A model generated the notes under the pieces. That model saw nothing but the letters and a program-made list of their open reading frames with translations. It was not told where the DNA came from and made no database searches. A DNA stretch of 64,000 bases from Nonomuraea guangzhouensis. Lineage in GTDB: Bacteria; Actinomycetota; Actinomycetes; Streptosporangiales; Streptosporangiaceae. Made by a program: the position numbers and the translations under genes. Where the stretch lies: NCBI RefSeq assembly GCF_019396345.1, contig NZ_JAHKRM010000044.1, forward strand, positions 1 through 64,000. The letters run 5' to 3'. Numbering within the stretch: position 1 is the stretch's first letter; the number at the start of each line of letters is the position of its first letter. This document shows, piece after piece, positions 18,813 to 27,449 of this stretch.

Positions 18813-19604
18813 TCAAAGGCGTCGGCCGACGGTGAGGACGACCGACCAGTGGCGGGTGAGTCGTCCGTCCGGGCGTTCGGCGAGGCGGCGGCGTATCTCC
18901 TGGTAGAGGTGTTCGTTCTTGGCCGGTTCCATGGCGATGTGGCCGGAGAACGTGTCGAGCAGGGCGATGTATTCGTCCGCCGTATAGCGCTGAGCCCATA
19001 CGTAGAGCCTCGTCCCGACCACCGTGAAATGCCCAGAGGCATCGAACTCGGCGGCGACGGGGTTGGGCAGCTCCTCAGGCGTCGGCCCTGGCCACGGGCC
19101 GTCATGGCCTTCGCCGATCTCCTCGTACACCTGCTGGATCTCGGTGAAGAACGGGTCGAAGTCGGCCGGCATCGCGTGGTCGGCGTCCCACACGGCCAGG
19201 TGGCCGCCCGGCGTGAGGAGCTTGGCGGCTTTCGCGTACTTGACCGCCGGGTCCACCCATTTCCACGCCGTGGCCGCGTAGGCGAGATCGAAGCGGGCCC
19301 CAGTCGGCGGCTCCCAGTCTTCGAATGACGACGTGATCACCGAAGCGTCGGCGAATGCGGCGAGGCGGTGCCGGGCCTCCGCCGCCAGGGCGGCGCCGAG
19401 TTCGATCGCGGTGATCCGGAAGCCCATCCGTGCCAATGGCAGCGTGGCTTTCCCCGGACCGCATCCGATTTCGAGCAGGTGCGCGGGTGGCGTGATCGCC
19501 GTGATGGCGAGCAGGTCGGCGTACAGCTCGACCGGGTAGTCGGGGCGTGCGTCCTGATAGGAACTGGCCGCACTGTCGAAGGTGTGCCGAAGATCGCGGG
19601 ACAT
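18813..19604 (-). CDS. SAM-dependent methyltransferase
   Basis: 263 aa. It begins RHTFDSAASSYQDARPDYP, a common opening in trans-aconitate-type enzymes, then motif I LLEIGCGPGKATLPLA, an acidic loop ITAIELG and VITSSFEDWEP. The C-terminal third (TADEYIALLDTFSGHIAM) is helical and family-specific. ATG 19602-19604 has AGGA eight bases upstream. Substrate unknown. Confidence 0.82.
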   Translation of the reverse strand: MSRDLRHTFDSAASSYQDARPDYPVELYADLLAITAITPPAHLLEIGCGPGKATLPLARMGFRITAIELGAALAAEARHRLAAFADASVITSSFEDWEPPTGARFDLAYAATAWKWVDPAVKYAKAAKLLTPGGHLAVWDADHAMPADFDPFFTEIQQVYEEIGEGHDGPWPGPTPEELPNPVAAEFDASGHFTVVGTRLYVWAQRYTADEYIALLDTFSGHIAMEPAKNEHLYQEIRRRLAERPDGRLTRHWSVVLTVGRRL

Positions 19605-19812
19605 ACTTCGATCCTGACAGTACGGCGACCCCGCTGGCACCAGAGAATTCCGCACTGACCGGACGGTCAGCTGACAGGGTGAGTCCGAATCGGTCCGTTC
19701 CGGCGCAACCCTGTGAACTGGGCCAGGATCGACTGCGGACCTGTTCCGACTTACGTTGCAAGCGCGTCAGGCCGCCTCGTCCAGGGAGGACGAGGCGCCC
19801 GGTCACCGACGG

Positions 19813-20931
19813 TCAGCGGAGTTTCGCGAAGAAGGTACGGATGTCAGCGGCAAAGTGATCTGGTTGGTCCATGGCGATGAAATGGTGACCGGCAGGGTTG
19901 TCCGTCGGCCAGTGGATGATGGTGTTGTGGCGTTCCGCAAACCGGCGGATGCCGGGCGGTCCGCTGTAAACGCCGGTCGGCGCGACAGTCTGCCCTTCCG
20001 GCCAGCCGAAACCGCTGCTGTCGTAGTACGGCCAGGCCGACGTTCCGAACGTCCCGGTGAACCAGTACAGGCTCACGTTGGTCAGGAACAGGTCCCGGTC
20101 GATCGCCTGCTCCAGGGGCCGGCCGGAGGCGTTGAACTCGTGGAACTTCTGGGTCATCCAGGCCAGTGCCGCGAGCGGGGAGTCGTTCCACCCGTAGGCG
20201 AAGGTCTGCGGGGCCGTACGCAGCAGCGCATGGTGGTCGACCCCGTTCACCCAGTCCTGTTCCATCAGAAGGGCGAAGGCGGCCTGCTCCTCCTCCGTCA
20301 TCTCCGGAAGATCCTTCTCGGTGGGGAAGCCAAGACCGGCGATGACATAGACGCCGACGACATGGTCCGGGGCAACCTTGGCCACCTCTGGAGCGACATA
20401 CGCTCCGAAATCCCCGCCTTGCGTGCCATACCGCTCGTAACCTAGGCGGCCCATCAGCTCTGCCCAGATCCGCGCCACGCGTGTCGCGGTCCAGCCGGTC
20501 CCGCGCGGCGGCGCGGAGAATCCGAAGCCTGGCACAGAGGGCACGACGACGTGGAAGGTCTGGCCGTTACGGGGATCGGTGAGGCGGTCGATGAGCTCGG
20601 CGAACTCCACGAACGAGTTCGGCCAGCCATGCGTGAGGATGAGTGGCAGAGCGGCGGGGTCGGCCGAGCGTATGTGGAGGAAATGGATGTCCTGACCGTC
20701 GATCTCGGTCATGAACTGCGGAAACTCGTTCAGCCGCGCCTCGTGTCGGCGCCAGTCGTACTCGTTGCGCCAGTAGCCGGCAAGTTCTCGTAGGGACGCG
20801 GTGGGAACACCACGGCTCCATCCTTCGCCGGGCAACTGCTGGGGCCACCGGATGAGATCCAGTCGCTCGTTCAGGTCATCCAGCTCTGCCTGGACGATGT
20901 CGATCTTAAATGGGCGGATCTCGGTACTCAT
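19813..20931 (-). CDS. Epoxide hydrolase with N-terminal lid domain
   Basis: 372 aa alpha/beta hydrolase. The first 110 residues match the epoxide-hydrolase N-terminal domain (VQAELDDLNERLDLIRWP). The oxyanion segment is THGWPNSFVEF, the nucleophilic Asp lies in GTQGGDFGAYV, lid tyrosines in YWFTGTFGTSAWPYY, and the catalytic His in GHHFIAMDQPDHF. It would open epoxides by a covalent ester intermediate, a detoxification or catabolic role fitting the monooxygenase nearby. ATG 20931 follows GGGAGAAG. Confidence 0.88.
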   Translation of the reverse strand: MSTEIRPFKIDIVQAELDDLNERLDLIRWPQQLPGEGWSRGVPTASLRELAGYWRNEYDWRRHEARLNEFPQFMTEIDGQDIHFLHIRSADPAALPLILTHGWPNSFVEFAELIDRLTDPRNGQTFHVVVPSVPGFGFSAPPRGTGWTATRVARIWAELMGRLGYERYGTQGGDFGAYVAPEVAKVAPDHVVGVYVIAGLGFPTEKDLPEMTEEEQAAFALLMEQDWVNGVDHHALLRTAPQTFAYGWNDSPLAALAWMTQKFHEFNASGRPLEQAIDRDLFLTNVSLYWFTGTFGTSAWPYYDSSGFGWPEGQTVAPTGVYSGPPGIRRFAERHNTIIHWPTDNPAGHHFIAMDQPDHFAADIRTFFAKLR

Positions 20932-21125
20932 GCTTCTCCCGATGCGTCGCGATAACGGGATCGACGGTAGAAGCCATTGAGGTCGAGTTCTTTCCTAGAT
21001 GACGGGCATGGTCTCATGTCTGCCGGAGACGTACTCGATGTTGCTTGGTGCCGTCGGCCGTGCGGCCTCGTGTTTCGGGTGTTCCTTTCAGCCATTGCTC
21101 AACAGCGAAGCTGAACGCCTGGTTC

Positions 21126-23531
21126 TCAGTTCGGCCGAACAGCTGTCAGCCTCGCACGCACCGCAGTGGTGAAGCTGTGGTCTGCGCCCAGTGTTCGCTC
21201 GGAGGCGGCGAGCGTGGCTTCGTACAGGGGGATGGCGCGATCGAGATCACCCGCCTCCTGGTAGGCGCGGGCGAGGTTGTTGCGGGAGTTCAGGGTGTCG
21301 GGGTGGTTGGTGCCCAGCAGCCACTCCCGGGCGACGAGAGTCGTCTCCAGCAGGGGGATGGCGCGGTCGAGATCACCCGCCTCCAGGTGGTCGAGGGCTA
21401 GGTTGTTGCGGAAGGACAGAGTGTGGGGGTTGTCTGTGCCCAGCGCCCGCTCGCTGTCGGCGAGCGTCGCCGCCATCAGGGAGGTGGCGCGCTCCCGATC
21501 CCCCGCAGCCTTGTAGCCGATGGCGAGGTTGTTGCGGGAGTTCAGGGTGTCGGGATGGTTGGCGCCCAGCAGCCGCTCCTGGTGGGCGAGAGTCGTCTCC
21601 AGCAGGGGGATGGCCCGGTCGAAATCACCCACCTCCCGGTAGGCGTTGGCGAGGTTGCTACGAGTCTGCAGGGTGTTGTGATGGTCTGGGCCCAGCACCC
21701 GCTCACAGTCGGCGAGCGTTGCATTGAGCAGGGGGATGGCGCGGTCCAAATCCCCCGCCCACTGGTAGGTGTGGGCGAGGTCGTTGCGGGAGGCCAGGGT
21801 GTTGGGATGATCGGGGCCGTGGAGACGCTCTGAGAGGGTTACAGAGCGTTGCAGGTAGGTGATGGCCTGCTGGAGTGCGCCCTGTCCGCGCAGGAAGTTA
21901 CCGACGCGGTAGAGAAGCGGGTTGATCGTGATGGTGTCGGTGATGGGGGTTGCGTGGTCAGTGAGGGCGGTGACGTGGGGTAAGAGTTTTTGGGCGGTGG
22001 GCCAGGCGTCGGGGTATTCGAGATCGAAGGGTAGGGCGAGCCGGAGGAGTTCGGTGGCGGTGTCGCGTGCGGTGGCGATCTGGTCGGGCTGGCGGTGGAG
22101 GTCGGCGATACTGCGGGAGGTGGAGGTGTCGGGGGTGCGGGCGACGGCTTGGACGAGTCGGTGCACGCTGATCGTCTTGCTACTGAGGGTGATCATGTTG
22201 TAAGCGGCCAGCAGGCCAAGGGCATGCGTGAGCCCGGCCTGATCGGTGAGAGGCCGTGTCCCCCAGCCGTGGTGCGTGCGCTGCCACCACCGGTGGCGAG
22301 GAGTGCCGGGGCGTGGACTGGTGAGGGCGTCGAGGAGGGTACGGGGGATGGCCTCGGGCGCCATCCATGCCAGGATCCGCAGCAGATCGCCAGGGAGCGG
22401 GGAGGAGTCAGTGAGCTGGTTGAGGGTGATCCGCCAGATCCGGGTGATAGTCCGGTCGCTGTCGGTGCCTTCGGCGGCTTGGTCGAAGAAGACTTCTGGC
22501 TGGGCGCGTAGCAGAGTGAGGTAGGCGGCTGGGGTCAGGGCGGTCTGGTGGAGGTAGGCGCCGACCTGGTCGATCGCCAGCGGCAGGAAACCCAGTTCCC
22601 GCACGAGGTCGAGGGCACCCGGCCAGACGTCGTGGTCGGGATTCTCGGGTTGGGCGAGCCTGGTCAACAGATCGACGGCTTCGTCTTCGGACAGGACGTC
22701 CAGATGCAGGACCCGGGCGCCGATCCGTTGCCAGCCTTGACGGAGCCGGCTGGTCACCACTACCCGTCCGGACCTCACCCGCCCTAGCAGCGGAGCGATG
22801 TCCTGCGGGCGGGTGACGTTGTCCAGGATCAGCAGCCATCCCGAGTGGGTGGCCAGCCACACGGTCGCGCGTTCGGCCCGGGCCTCCAGATCCACGCCTT
22901 CAGCGTCCCGAGGATCCAGCGCGGTGATCAGGGCGGCGAGCCCGGCCTCCAGCGCGGCGGGGCTGTCTGCGGTGATCCACCACACCGGATGAAACCTGTC
23001 ATGGTGCAGGGCGGCATATCGTGCGGCCAGAGTGGACTTGCCGATCCCGCCCAGTCCCTGCACCGCGGCCACCACCACCGGCTCGTCCCCACCCACCGCC
23101 GAATCCAGCTGGGCGAGGATTTCCTCACGGCCGACAAACTCGCCTGCGGCCAGCGGCAGGTTCCCCAACCCGGCGGGGGCATCGATGGCGGCGATTGGGG
23201 TGGGGGGTGGTAGCACCGTCTGATGCGTCTGAGTGATCGTGGCGTTGTCGCCAGACACGATGATCCCTGACACATTCCCCGCTACGTTGACCGACCAGGC
23301 CACCCGAGAACCGGGCTGCATCGTCGATGACGGAGCCGAACCGCTCCCCGCCGCCTCCCGGTGAGCCAGCCACCGGTTCATCCCTTCCGCTGTTATCGCG
23401 AGCCCCGCTGAGGCGCCCAGCGCCCACCAGTTCCACGTTCCGCCGTTCAGGATCTGGTTGACCGCCACTCCGACTGCGACCGTCCCCGCCGCGGCCACCA
23501 CGATCCGCAGAATTCGTGACAACTGCCGCAC
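21126..23531 (-). CDS. Membrane-anchored NB-ARC (STAND) ATPase with TPR repeats
   Basis: 801 aa. Order: two hydrophobic helices (about 7-27 and 34-49), a short Val/Asn/Gly-rich stretch (VNVAGNVSGIIVSGDNATI), an NB-ARC ATPase with Walker A GLGGIGKST (159-167), Walker B LLILDN and a GxP-like FLPLAIDQ, a winged-helix region, then about six 42-residue TPRs of the kinesin-light-chain type (AGDLDRAIPLLETTLA...GxxHPDTLNSRNNLA). STAND ATPases of this plan act as ligand-triggered switches, several in phage defence. No toxic enzyme domain is fused; the membrane segment could be the effector. GTG 23531 has GAGGAG eight bases upstream. It stands alone. Confidence 0.85.
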   Translation of the reverse strand: MRQLSRILRIVVAAAGTVAVGVAVNQILNGGTWNWWALGASAGLAITAEGMNRWLAHREAAGSGSAPSSTMQPGSRVAWSVNVAGNVSGIIVSGDNATITQTHQTVLPPPTPIAAIDAPAGLGNLPLAAGEFVGREEILAQLDSAVGGDEPVVVAAVQGLGGIGKSTLAARYAALHHDRFHPVWWITADSPAALEAGLAALITALDPRDAEGVDLEARAERATVWLATHSGWLLILDNVTRPQDIAPLLGRVRSGRVVVTSRLRQGWQRIGARVLHLDVLSEDEAVDLLTRLAQPENPDHDVWPGALDLVRELGFLPLAIDQVGAYLHQTALTPAAYLTLLRAQPEVFFDQAAEGTDSDRTITRIWRITLNQLTDSSPLPGDLLRILAWMAPEAIPRTLLDALTSPRPGTPRHRWWQRTHHGWGTRPLTDQAGLTHALGLLAAYNMITLSSKTISVHRLVQAVARTPDTSTSRSIADLHRQPDQIATARDTATELLRLALPFDLEYPDAWPTAQKLLPHVTALTDHATPITDTITINPLLYRVGNFLRGQGALQQAITYLQRSVTLSERLHGPDHPNTLASRNDLAHTYQWAGDLDRAIPLLNATLADCERVLGPDHHNTLQTRSNLANAYREVGDFDRAIPLLETTLAHQERLLGANHPDTLNSRNNLAIGYKAAGDRERATSLMAATLADSERALGTDNPHTLSFRNNLALDHLEAGDLDRAIPLLETTLVAREWLLGTNHPDTLNSRNNLARAYQEAGDLDRAIPLYEATLAASERTLGADHSFTTAVRARLTAVRPN

Positions 23532-23820
23532 TGTTCGCTCCTCGCCATGCACACCAAAAGCCCCGCCGAGAGGTAGTCACGGGATTCCCGTTGTCGAAGG
23601 GTGCGATGACGGGTTTCCAGGTCTCGCGGCCTGGGGGCGGGGGCGGCCGGGTGCGTCTAGGTGAATCTCCGACAGAGCCGTTGTTGTTACACCCCCTCCT
23701 CCCGATGCAGGGTGAATCCGAACGCTGCGTGGTCGCTGGCAAGGTAGGTCCGAGCGTGGCAAGGTGCGCGCGCAACGAGCAGCACCGTGATTGTCAGCCT
23801 CGTTGAGTACTATCCGCGAG

Positions 23821-24330
23821 ATGGAGATACCTTTTGTCCGGCTTGAGCCCTGGTCGCAGGGTGACCTCGAGCTACTGCGCCGCCTCAACGACCCCGAGAT
23901 GACCGAGCACCTGGGCGGTCCCGAAACCGAGGACCAGGTGGTCGCGCGGCACGAGCGCTATCTCAAGCTGGACTCTCCGGGCCTGGGTGCCATGTTCAGC
24001 GTGGTCGTCGAGCCTGAGCTGGAGTCGGCCGGCTCGATCGGCTACTGGGAGCGGGAATGGCAGGGCGAGACCGTGTATGAGACGGGCTGGGGGGTGTTGC
24101 CGGAGTTTCAGGGGCGGGGCATCGCGACGGCCGCCGCCATCGCGGTGGCGACCAAGGCTCGGGCGGAGGGCAGGAACAGGCACCTGCACGCCTACCCGTC
24201 CGTGGGGCATCCGGCGTCCAATGCGATCTGCCGCAAGGCCGGGTTCACGTTCGTCGGGGAAGTCGACTTCGAATACCCGGCCGGTCATCCGATGCGCTGC
24301 AACGACTGGCGCCTGCAGCTGCTGCCCTGA
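23821..24330 (+). CDS. GNAT-family N-acetyltransferase
   Basis: 169 aa, RimJ/RimL-like. Conserved elements are FVRLEPWSQGDLELLRRLND, ETGWGVLPEFQGRGIATAAA (acetyl-CoA pyrophosphate loop Q-G-R-G-I-A) and HPASNAICRKAGFTFVGE. The acceptor is unknown. ATG 23821 has no ribosome site; TACTAT ends 8 nt upstream, suggesting a leaderless message. A TTG ten codons upstream is possible but lacks support. Confidence 0.83.
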   Translation: MEIPFVRLEPWSQGDLELLRRLNDPEMTEHLGGPETEDQVVARHERYLKLDSPGLGAMFSVVVEPELESAGSIGYWEREWQGETVYETGWGVLPEFQGRGIATAAAIAVATKARAEGRNRHLHAYPSVGHPASNAICRKAGFTFVGEVDFEYPAGHPMRCNDWRLQLLP

Positions 24331-24344
24331 CATCCAGACTCGGG

Positions 24345-24965
24345 TCAGGCGCTCCAGGAGGCGGTGATGTCGAGGCGCTCACGCCACAGCTTCTCGCCGT
24401 CGCCGCCCGGCTCCCAGCGGCCGGTGAAGTCGAGCAGGGCACGGCAGCGGGCCAGCATGGCCGCTTGGCGGTCCGGCCAGGACGGCACCGGCCCGCCGTA
24501 CGCGTCGAAGAAGGACGGCAGACGCGGTACGTGTTCCGGGTGGTGCATGCGCACGATCCACTCGCACCACGCGAGGTCCTCGATCGGCTCGCCCGGGTGC
24601 GCCCATTCCCAGTCGAGGATCGCCGCCGTCTCGAACGTGGCCGGGTCGAACAGCAGGTTCTGCGGCCCGTAGTCGCCGTGCACGATCCCCAGCCGGTGGA
24701 TGCGGGCGAGCGTCCGCCCGCACTCGGCGAAAACCTCGATCACCCGGCCTTCGTCAAGCAGGTCCTGGCCGTGCGCGCCGCGTACGTAGCGGGTGGTCAC
24801 GCTCGTGGGGGTCACCTTGTGTATGGCGGGCACAGGCAGCCGCCCGCGCAACCGGCGCAGGAACCTGCTCTCGGTCCTGAGGCGGATCGCCGCGTCAGGC
24901 CCCTCGTAACACTTTACGACCCATGTGTCGTCGCCGACCGTGCTGTTGGTGTACCCGTGCTTCAC
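24345..24965 (-). CDS. Aminoglycoside-phosphotransferase-like kinase
   Basis: 206 aa, shorter than typical APH enzymes (about 260-300). The catalytic loop IVHGDYGPQNLLFD and metal-binding AILDWEWAHPG are intact, and HARIHRLG-like helix precedes them. The N-lobe is short: WVVKCY supplies the ATP-binding Lys. GTG 24965 is used because homologous-looking sequence begins there; no ribosome site is seen. The substrate could be a small alcohol, sugar or drug. It converges on the acetyltransferase with a 14 bp gap. Confidence 0.72.
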   Translation of the reverse strand: MKHGYTNSTVGDDTWVVKCYEGPDAAIRLRTESRFLRRLRGRLPVPAIHKVTPTSVTTRYVRGAHGQDLLDEGRVIEVFAECGRTLARIHRLGIVHGDYGPQNLLFDPATFETAAILDWEWAHPGEPIEDLAWCEWIVRMHHPEHVPRLPSFFDAYGGPVPSWPDRQAAMLARCRALLDFTGRWEPGGDGEKLWRERLDITASWSA

Positions 24966-25334
24966 AGGGACCGATTCTGGCGCACCGCAGAGATCCTCGG
25001 AATCACCTGAGCCACGCTCGATACACGGTGTAAGACCGGGCCCGCCGTAGAACGGCGCGGAAACCGCAGGCACCGGGCGGCTGAACGGCGAAAGCACTAC
25101 GAAGTGTCATCCCGATACGAACATGCGCCCTGTAAAGCGCTTCGGCGTGTCTCGGGCTGCGGCATTTGGGGAGGATCCGTCCGAACGAGTGATCGGGTAG
25201 TGGATCACCTCCCCGGAACGCTCCGATCCCGAATGGAGGGGCTGGTCGACCTCGGGATAAGAGGGTCGATCGAGCCCGGGAGGAGACGAGATGGCCATCC
25301 CGCCCGAGGCGGAATCGCCGGTCCCGACCGAGGT

Positions 25335-25470
25335 GGTGGCAGGCGATCTGTGGTGTACCGGGGAGGGCGATCCGTGGCGGGTCGGGCGGGCGATCCGTCC
25401 GAAGTGGAGGCGGGCGATCCGGGGCGGGCGATCCTGCCCGAAGTGGGGCCAGGTGATCCCACCGGGAACA
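25335..25470. repeat. Intergenic GGCGATCC repeat cluster
   Basis: The 793 bp spacer 24966-25758 has no convincing gene, although a frame stays open into the ABC gene. Inside it GGCGATCC occurs about five times at irregular 20-40 bp spacing, twice followed by a GAAGTGG block (near 25400 and 25440). Low-complexity, strongly GC-rich. Confidence 0.5.
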
Positions 25471-25758
25471 GGAACCGGGGATCGCGGCCGGAGGGCGACG
25501 GGCGGGGCGGGGCGAAGGCGGGTGATGCGGCGGAATGCTGCGATTGCGGTGGAGGGGGTGTCGGCTCCTGAGCTTCTGGAGGATGATCCGGCGAGCTCGG
25601 GCTGGACATGGGTTCACCGTGGTCAGGTCGTACGCGTGGAGTCTGGGTGTGTCAAGGATGACCGGGACTCGGTGGGCCTGGTCGGCGGGCGTTGGCGGGG
25701 TTCACAGTCGGAAAATGGTTTGCCGGGTCAGCAGGTGCCTTGTCAACCTTGTTGGGCT

Positions 25759-27447
25759 ATGCGCTCCCTTCCTGAAGCCGATCCCGGCATGCCCGACATC
25801 CGCAGTCCGCTCCGGTACCTGTGGTGGAACGCGCGCATGCAGACGCCGTCACTGCTGACGGGCATCGGCTTCGCCACCGTCTGGTGGCTGGTGCAGGCGC
25901 TGGTCCCCGCCGTGCTCGGCAACGGCATCGACGCCGTCACGGCCAAGGACACCCAGGCGCTGTTGGTCTGGTCGGCGATCATGTTCGGGCTCGGCCTGAT
26001 GCAGGCGTTCACCGGGATCATGCGGCACCGGATGGCGGTCTACAACTGGCTGGCCGCCGCCTACCGCACCGTACAGGTCACCACCAGGCAGGCCGCCCGG
26101 CTCGGCGCCACGCTGCCCAAGCGGGTGTCGACCGGTGAGGTCGTCAGCGTGGGCAACTCCGACATCGCCCACATCGGCAACTCGATGGACGTTCTGCTGC
26201 GCGGCACCGGCTCCGTCGTGGCGATCATCGCGGTCACCGTGATCCTCATCTCCACCTCGCTGCCGCTGGGCCTGCTGGTGATGTTCGGTGTGCCGCTGAT
26301 GGCCGTCGCGGTCGGGCCCCTGCTCAGGCCGCTGCACAAGCGGCAGAAGGTCCAGCGCGATCTGACTGGCGAGCTGTCCACCCGGTCGGCCGACATCGTG
26401 GCGGGCCTGCGGGTGCTGCGCGGCATCGGCGGCGAGCAGGTGTTCGCCGCCCGCTACCGCGAAGAGTCCCAGCGGGTACGGCACGCGGGCGTCAATGTGT
26501 CGAAGGTCGAGTCGCTGCTCGAAGGCGCGCAGATCCTGCTGCCCGGAGTGCTCATCGCGGTCGTCACCGGGATCGGCGCGTCGTTCGCGATCGGCGGCGA
26601 CATCACCACGGGACAGCTCGTCGCCTTCTACGGCTACGCGGTCTTCCTGATCGGCCCGATGCGCACGCTCACCGAGGTCGCCGACAAGCTGACCAAGGGT
26701 CACGTCGCGGCCCGCCGCGTAGTGCGCATCCTGTCCATCGAGCCCGAGGTGTCGGGGGGCACCGGCACCAGCGAGGGCGGCGTGCTGCGCGACTCCTACA
26801 GCGGCGTCACCGTACAGCCGGGCGTCCTGACCGCGATCGCGGCCAGTGCGCCGGAGGACGCCATCGCCATCGCCGACCGGCTGGGCCGTTACTCCGACGG
26901 CGACGTGACCTTCGGCGGGGCCGAGCTGGCGGCGCTGCCGATGGCCGAGGTCCGTAGGCGCATCCTGGTCGCCGACAACGCCGCCCGCCTGTTCGCCGGC
27001 AGGCTCCGCGACGAGCTCGACGTCCGTGGCGGCTCCTCTCACGAGCAGGTTCAGCAGGCGCTGTACGTCGCCTGCGCCGAGGACATCATCGAAGCCCTGC
27101 CCGAGGGGCTGGACGCCTTGGTGGCCGAGGCGGGCCGGGAGTTCTCCGGCGGGCAGCAGCAACGCCTGCGGCTGGTCAGGGCGCTGCTCGCCGATCCAGA
27201 GGTGCTCATCCTGGTCGAGCCGACCAGCGCCGTCGACGCGCACAGCGAGGCCCGCATCGGCGAGCGGCTGGCCAAGGCCCGCGCCGGCAGGACCACCCTG
27301 GTCTGCACGACCAGTCCGCTGGTGCTCGACCGCACCGATCACGTGATCTACGTCGAGAACGGCAGGGTGCTCGCCGAAGGCACGCACCGCGACCTGCTGG
27401 CGACCTCGCCGGAATACACCGCGACCGTGACGAGAGGGGAGGACTGA
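25759..27447 (+). CDS. ABC exporter subunit with degenerate nucleotide-binding site
   Basis: 562 aa half-transporter: six membrane helices in residues 30-310, then an ATPase domain. The Walker A region is unrecognisable (GVLTAIAASAPEDAIA at 355-370, no GxxGxGKS/T), the Walker B Asp is Val (VLILVEP) and the switch His is absent (LVCTTSP), yet the ABC signature FSGGQQQR (462-469) is intact. It must pair with the next gene, whose defects are complementary. ATG 25759 is chosen; an ATG ten codons later is possible. Substrate unknown. Confidence 0.88.
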   Translation: MRSLPEADPGMPDIRSPLRYLWWNARMQTPSLLTGIGFATVWWLVQALVPAVLGNGIDAVTAKDTQALLVWSAIMFGLGLMQAFTGIMRHRMAVYNWLAAAYRTVQVTTRQAARLGATLPKRVSTGEVVSVGNSDIAHIGNSMDVLLRGTGSVVAIIAVTVILISTSLPLGLLVMFGVPLMAVAVGPLLRPLHKRQKVQRDLTGELSTRSADIVAGLRVLRGIGGEQVFAARYREESQRVRHAGVNVSKVESLLEGAQILLPGVLIAVVTGIGASFAIGGDITTGQLVAFYGYAVFLIGPMRTLTEVADKLTKGHVAARRVVRILSIEPEVSGGTGTSEGGVLRDSYSGVTVQPGVLTAIAASAPEDAIAIADRLGRYSDGDVTFGGAELAALPMAEVRRRILVADNAARLFAGRLRDELDVRGGSSHEQVQQALYVACAEDIIEALPEGLDALVAEAGREFSGGQQQRLRLVRALLADPEVLILVEPTSAVDAHSEARIGERLAKARAGRTTLVCTTSPLVLDRTDHVIYVENGRVLAEGTHRDLLATSPEYTATVTRGED

Positions 27448-27449
27448 CG

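Noticed and set aside
25291..25758. N-terminal extension of the first ABC subunit by 156 codons
   Set aside because: The extension encodes repeat-derived Arg/Gly-rich sequence and the membrane domain begins normally at ATG 25759.
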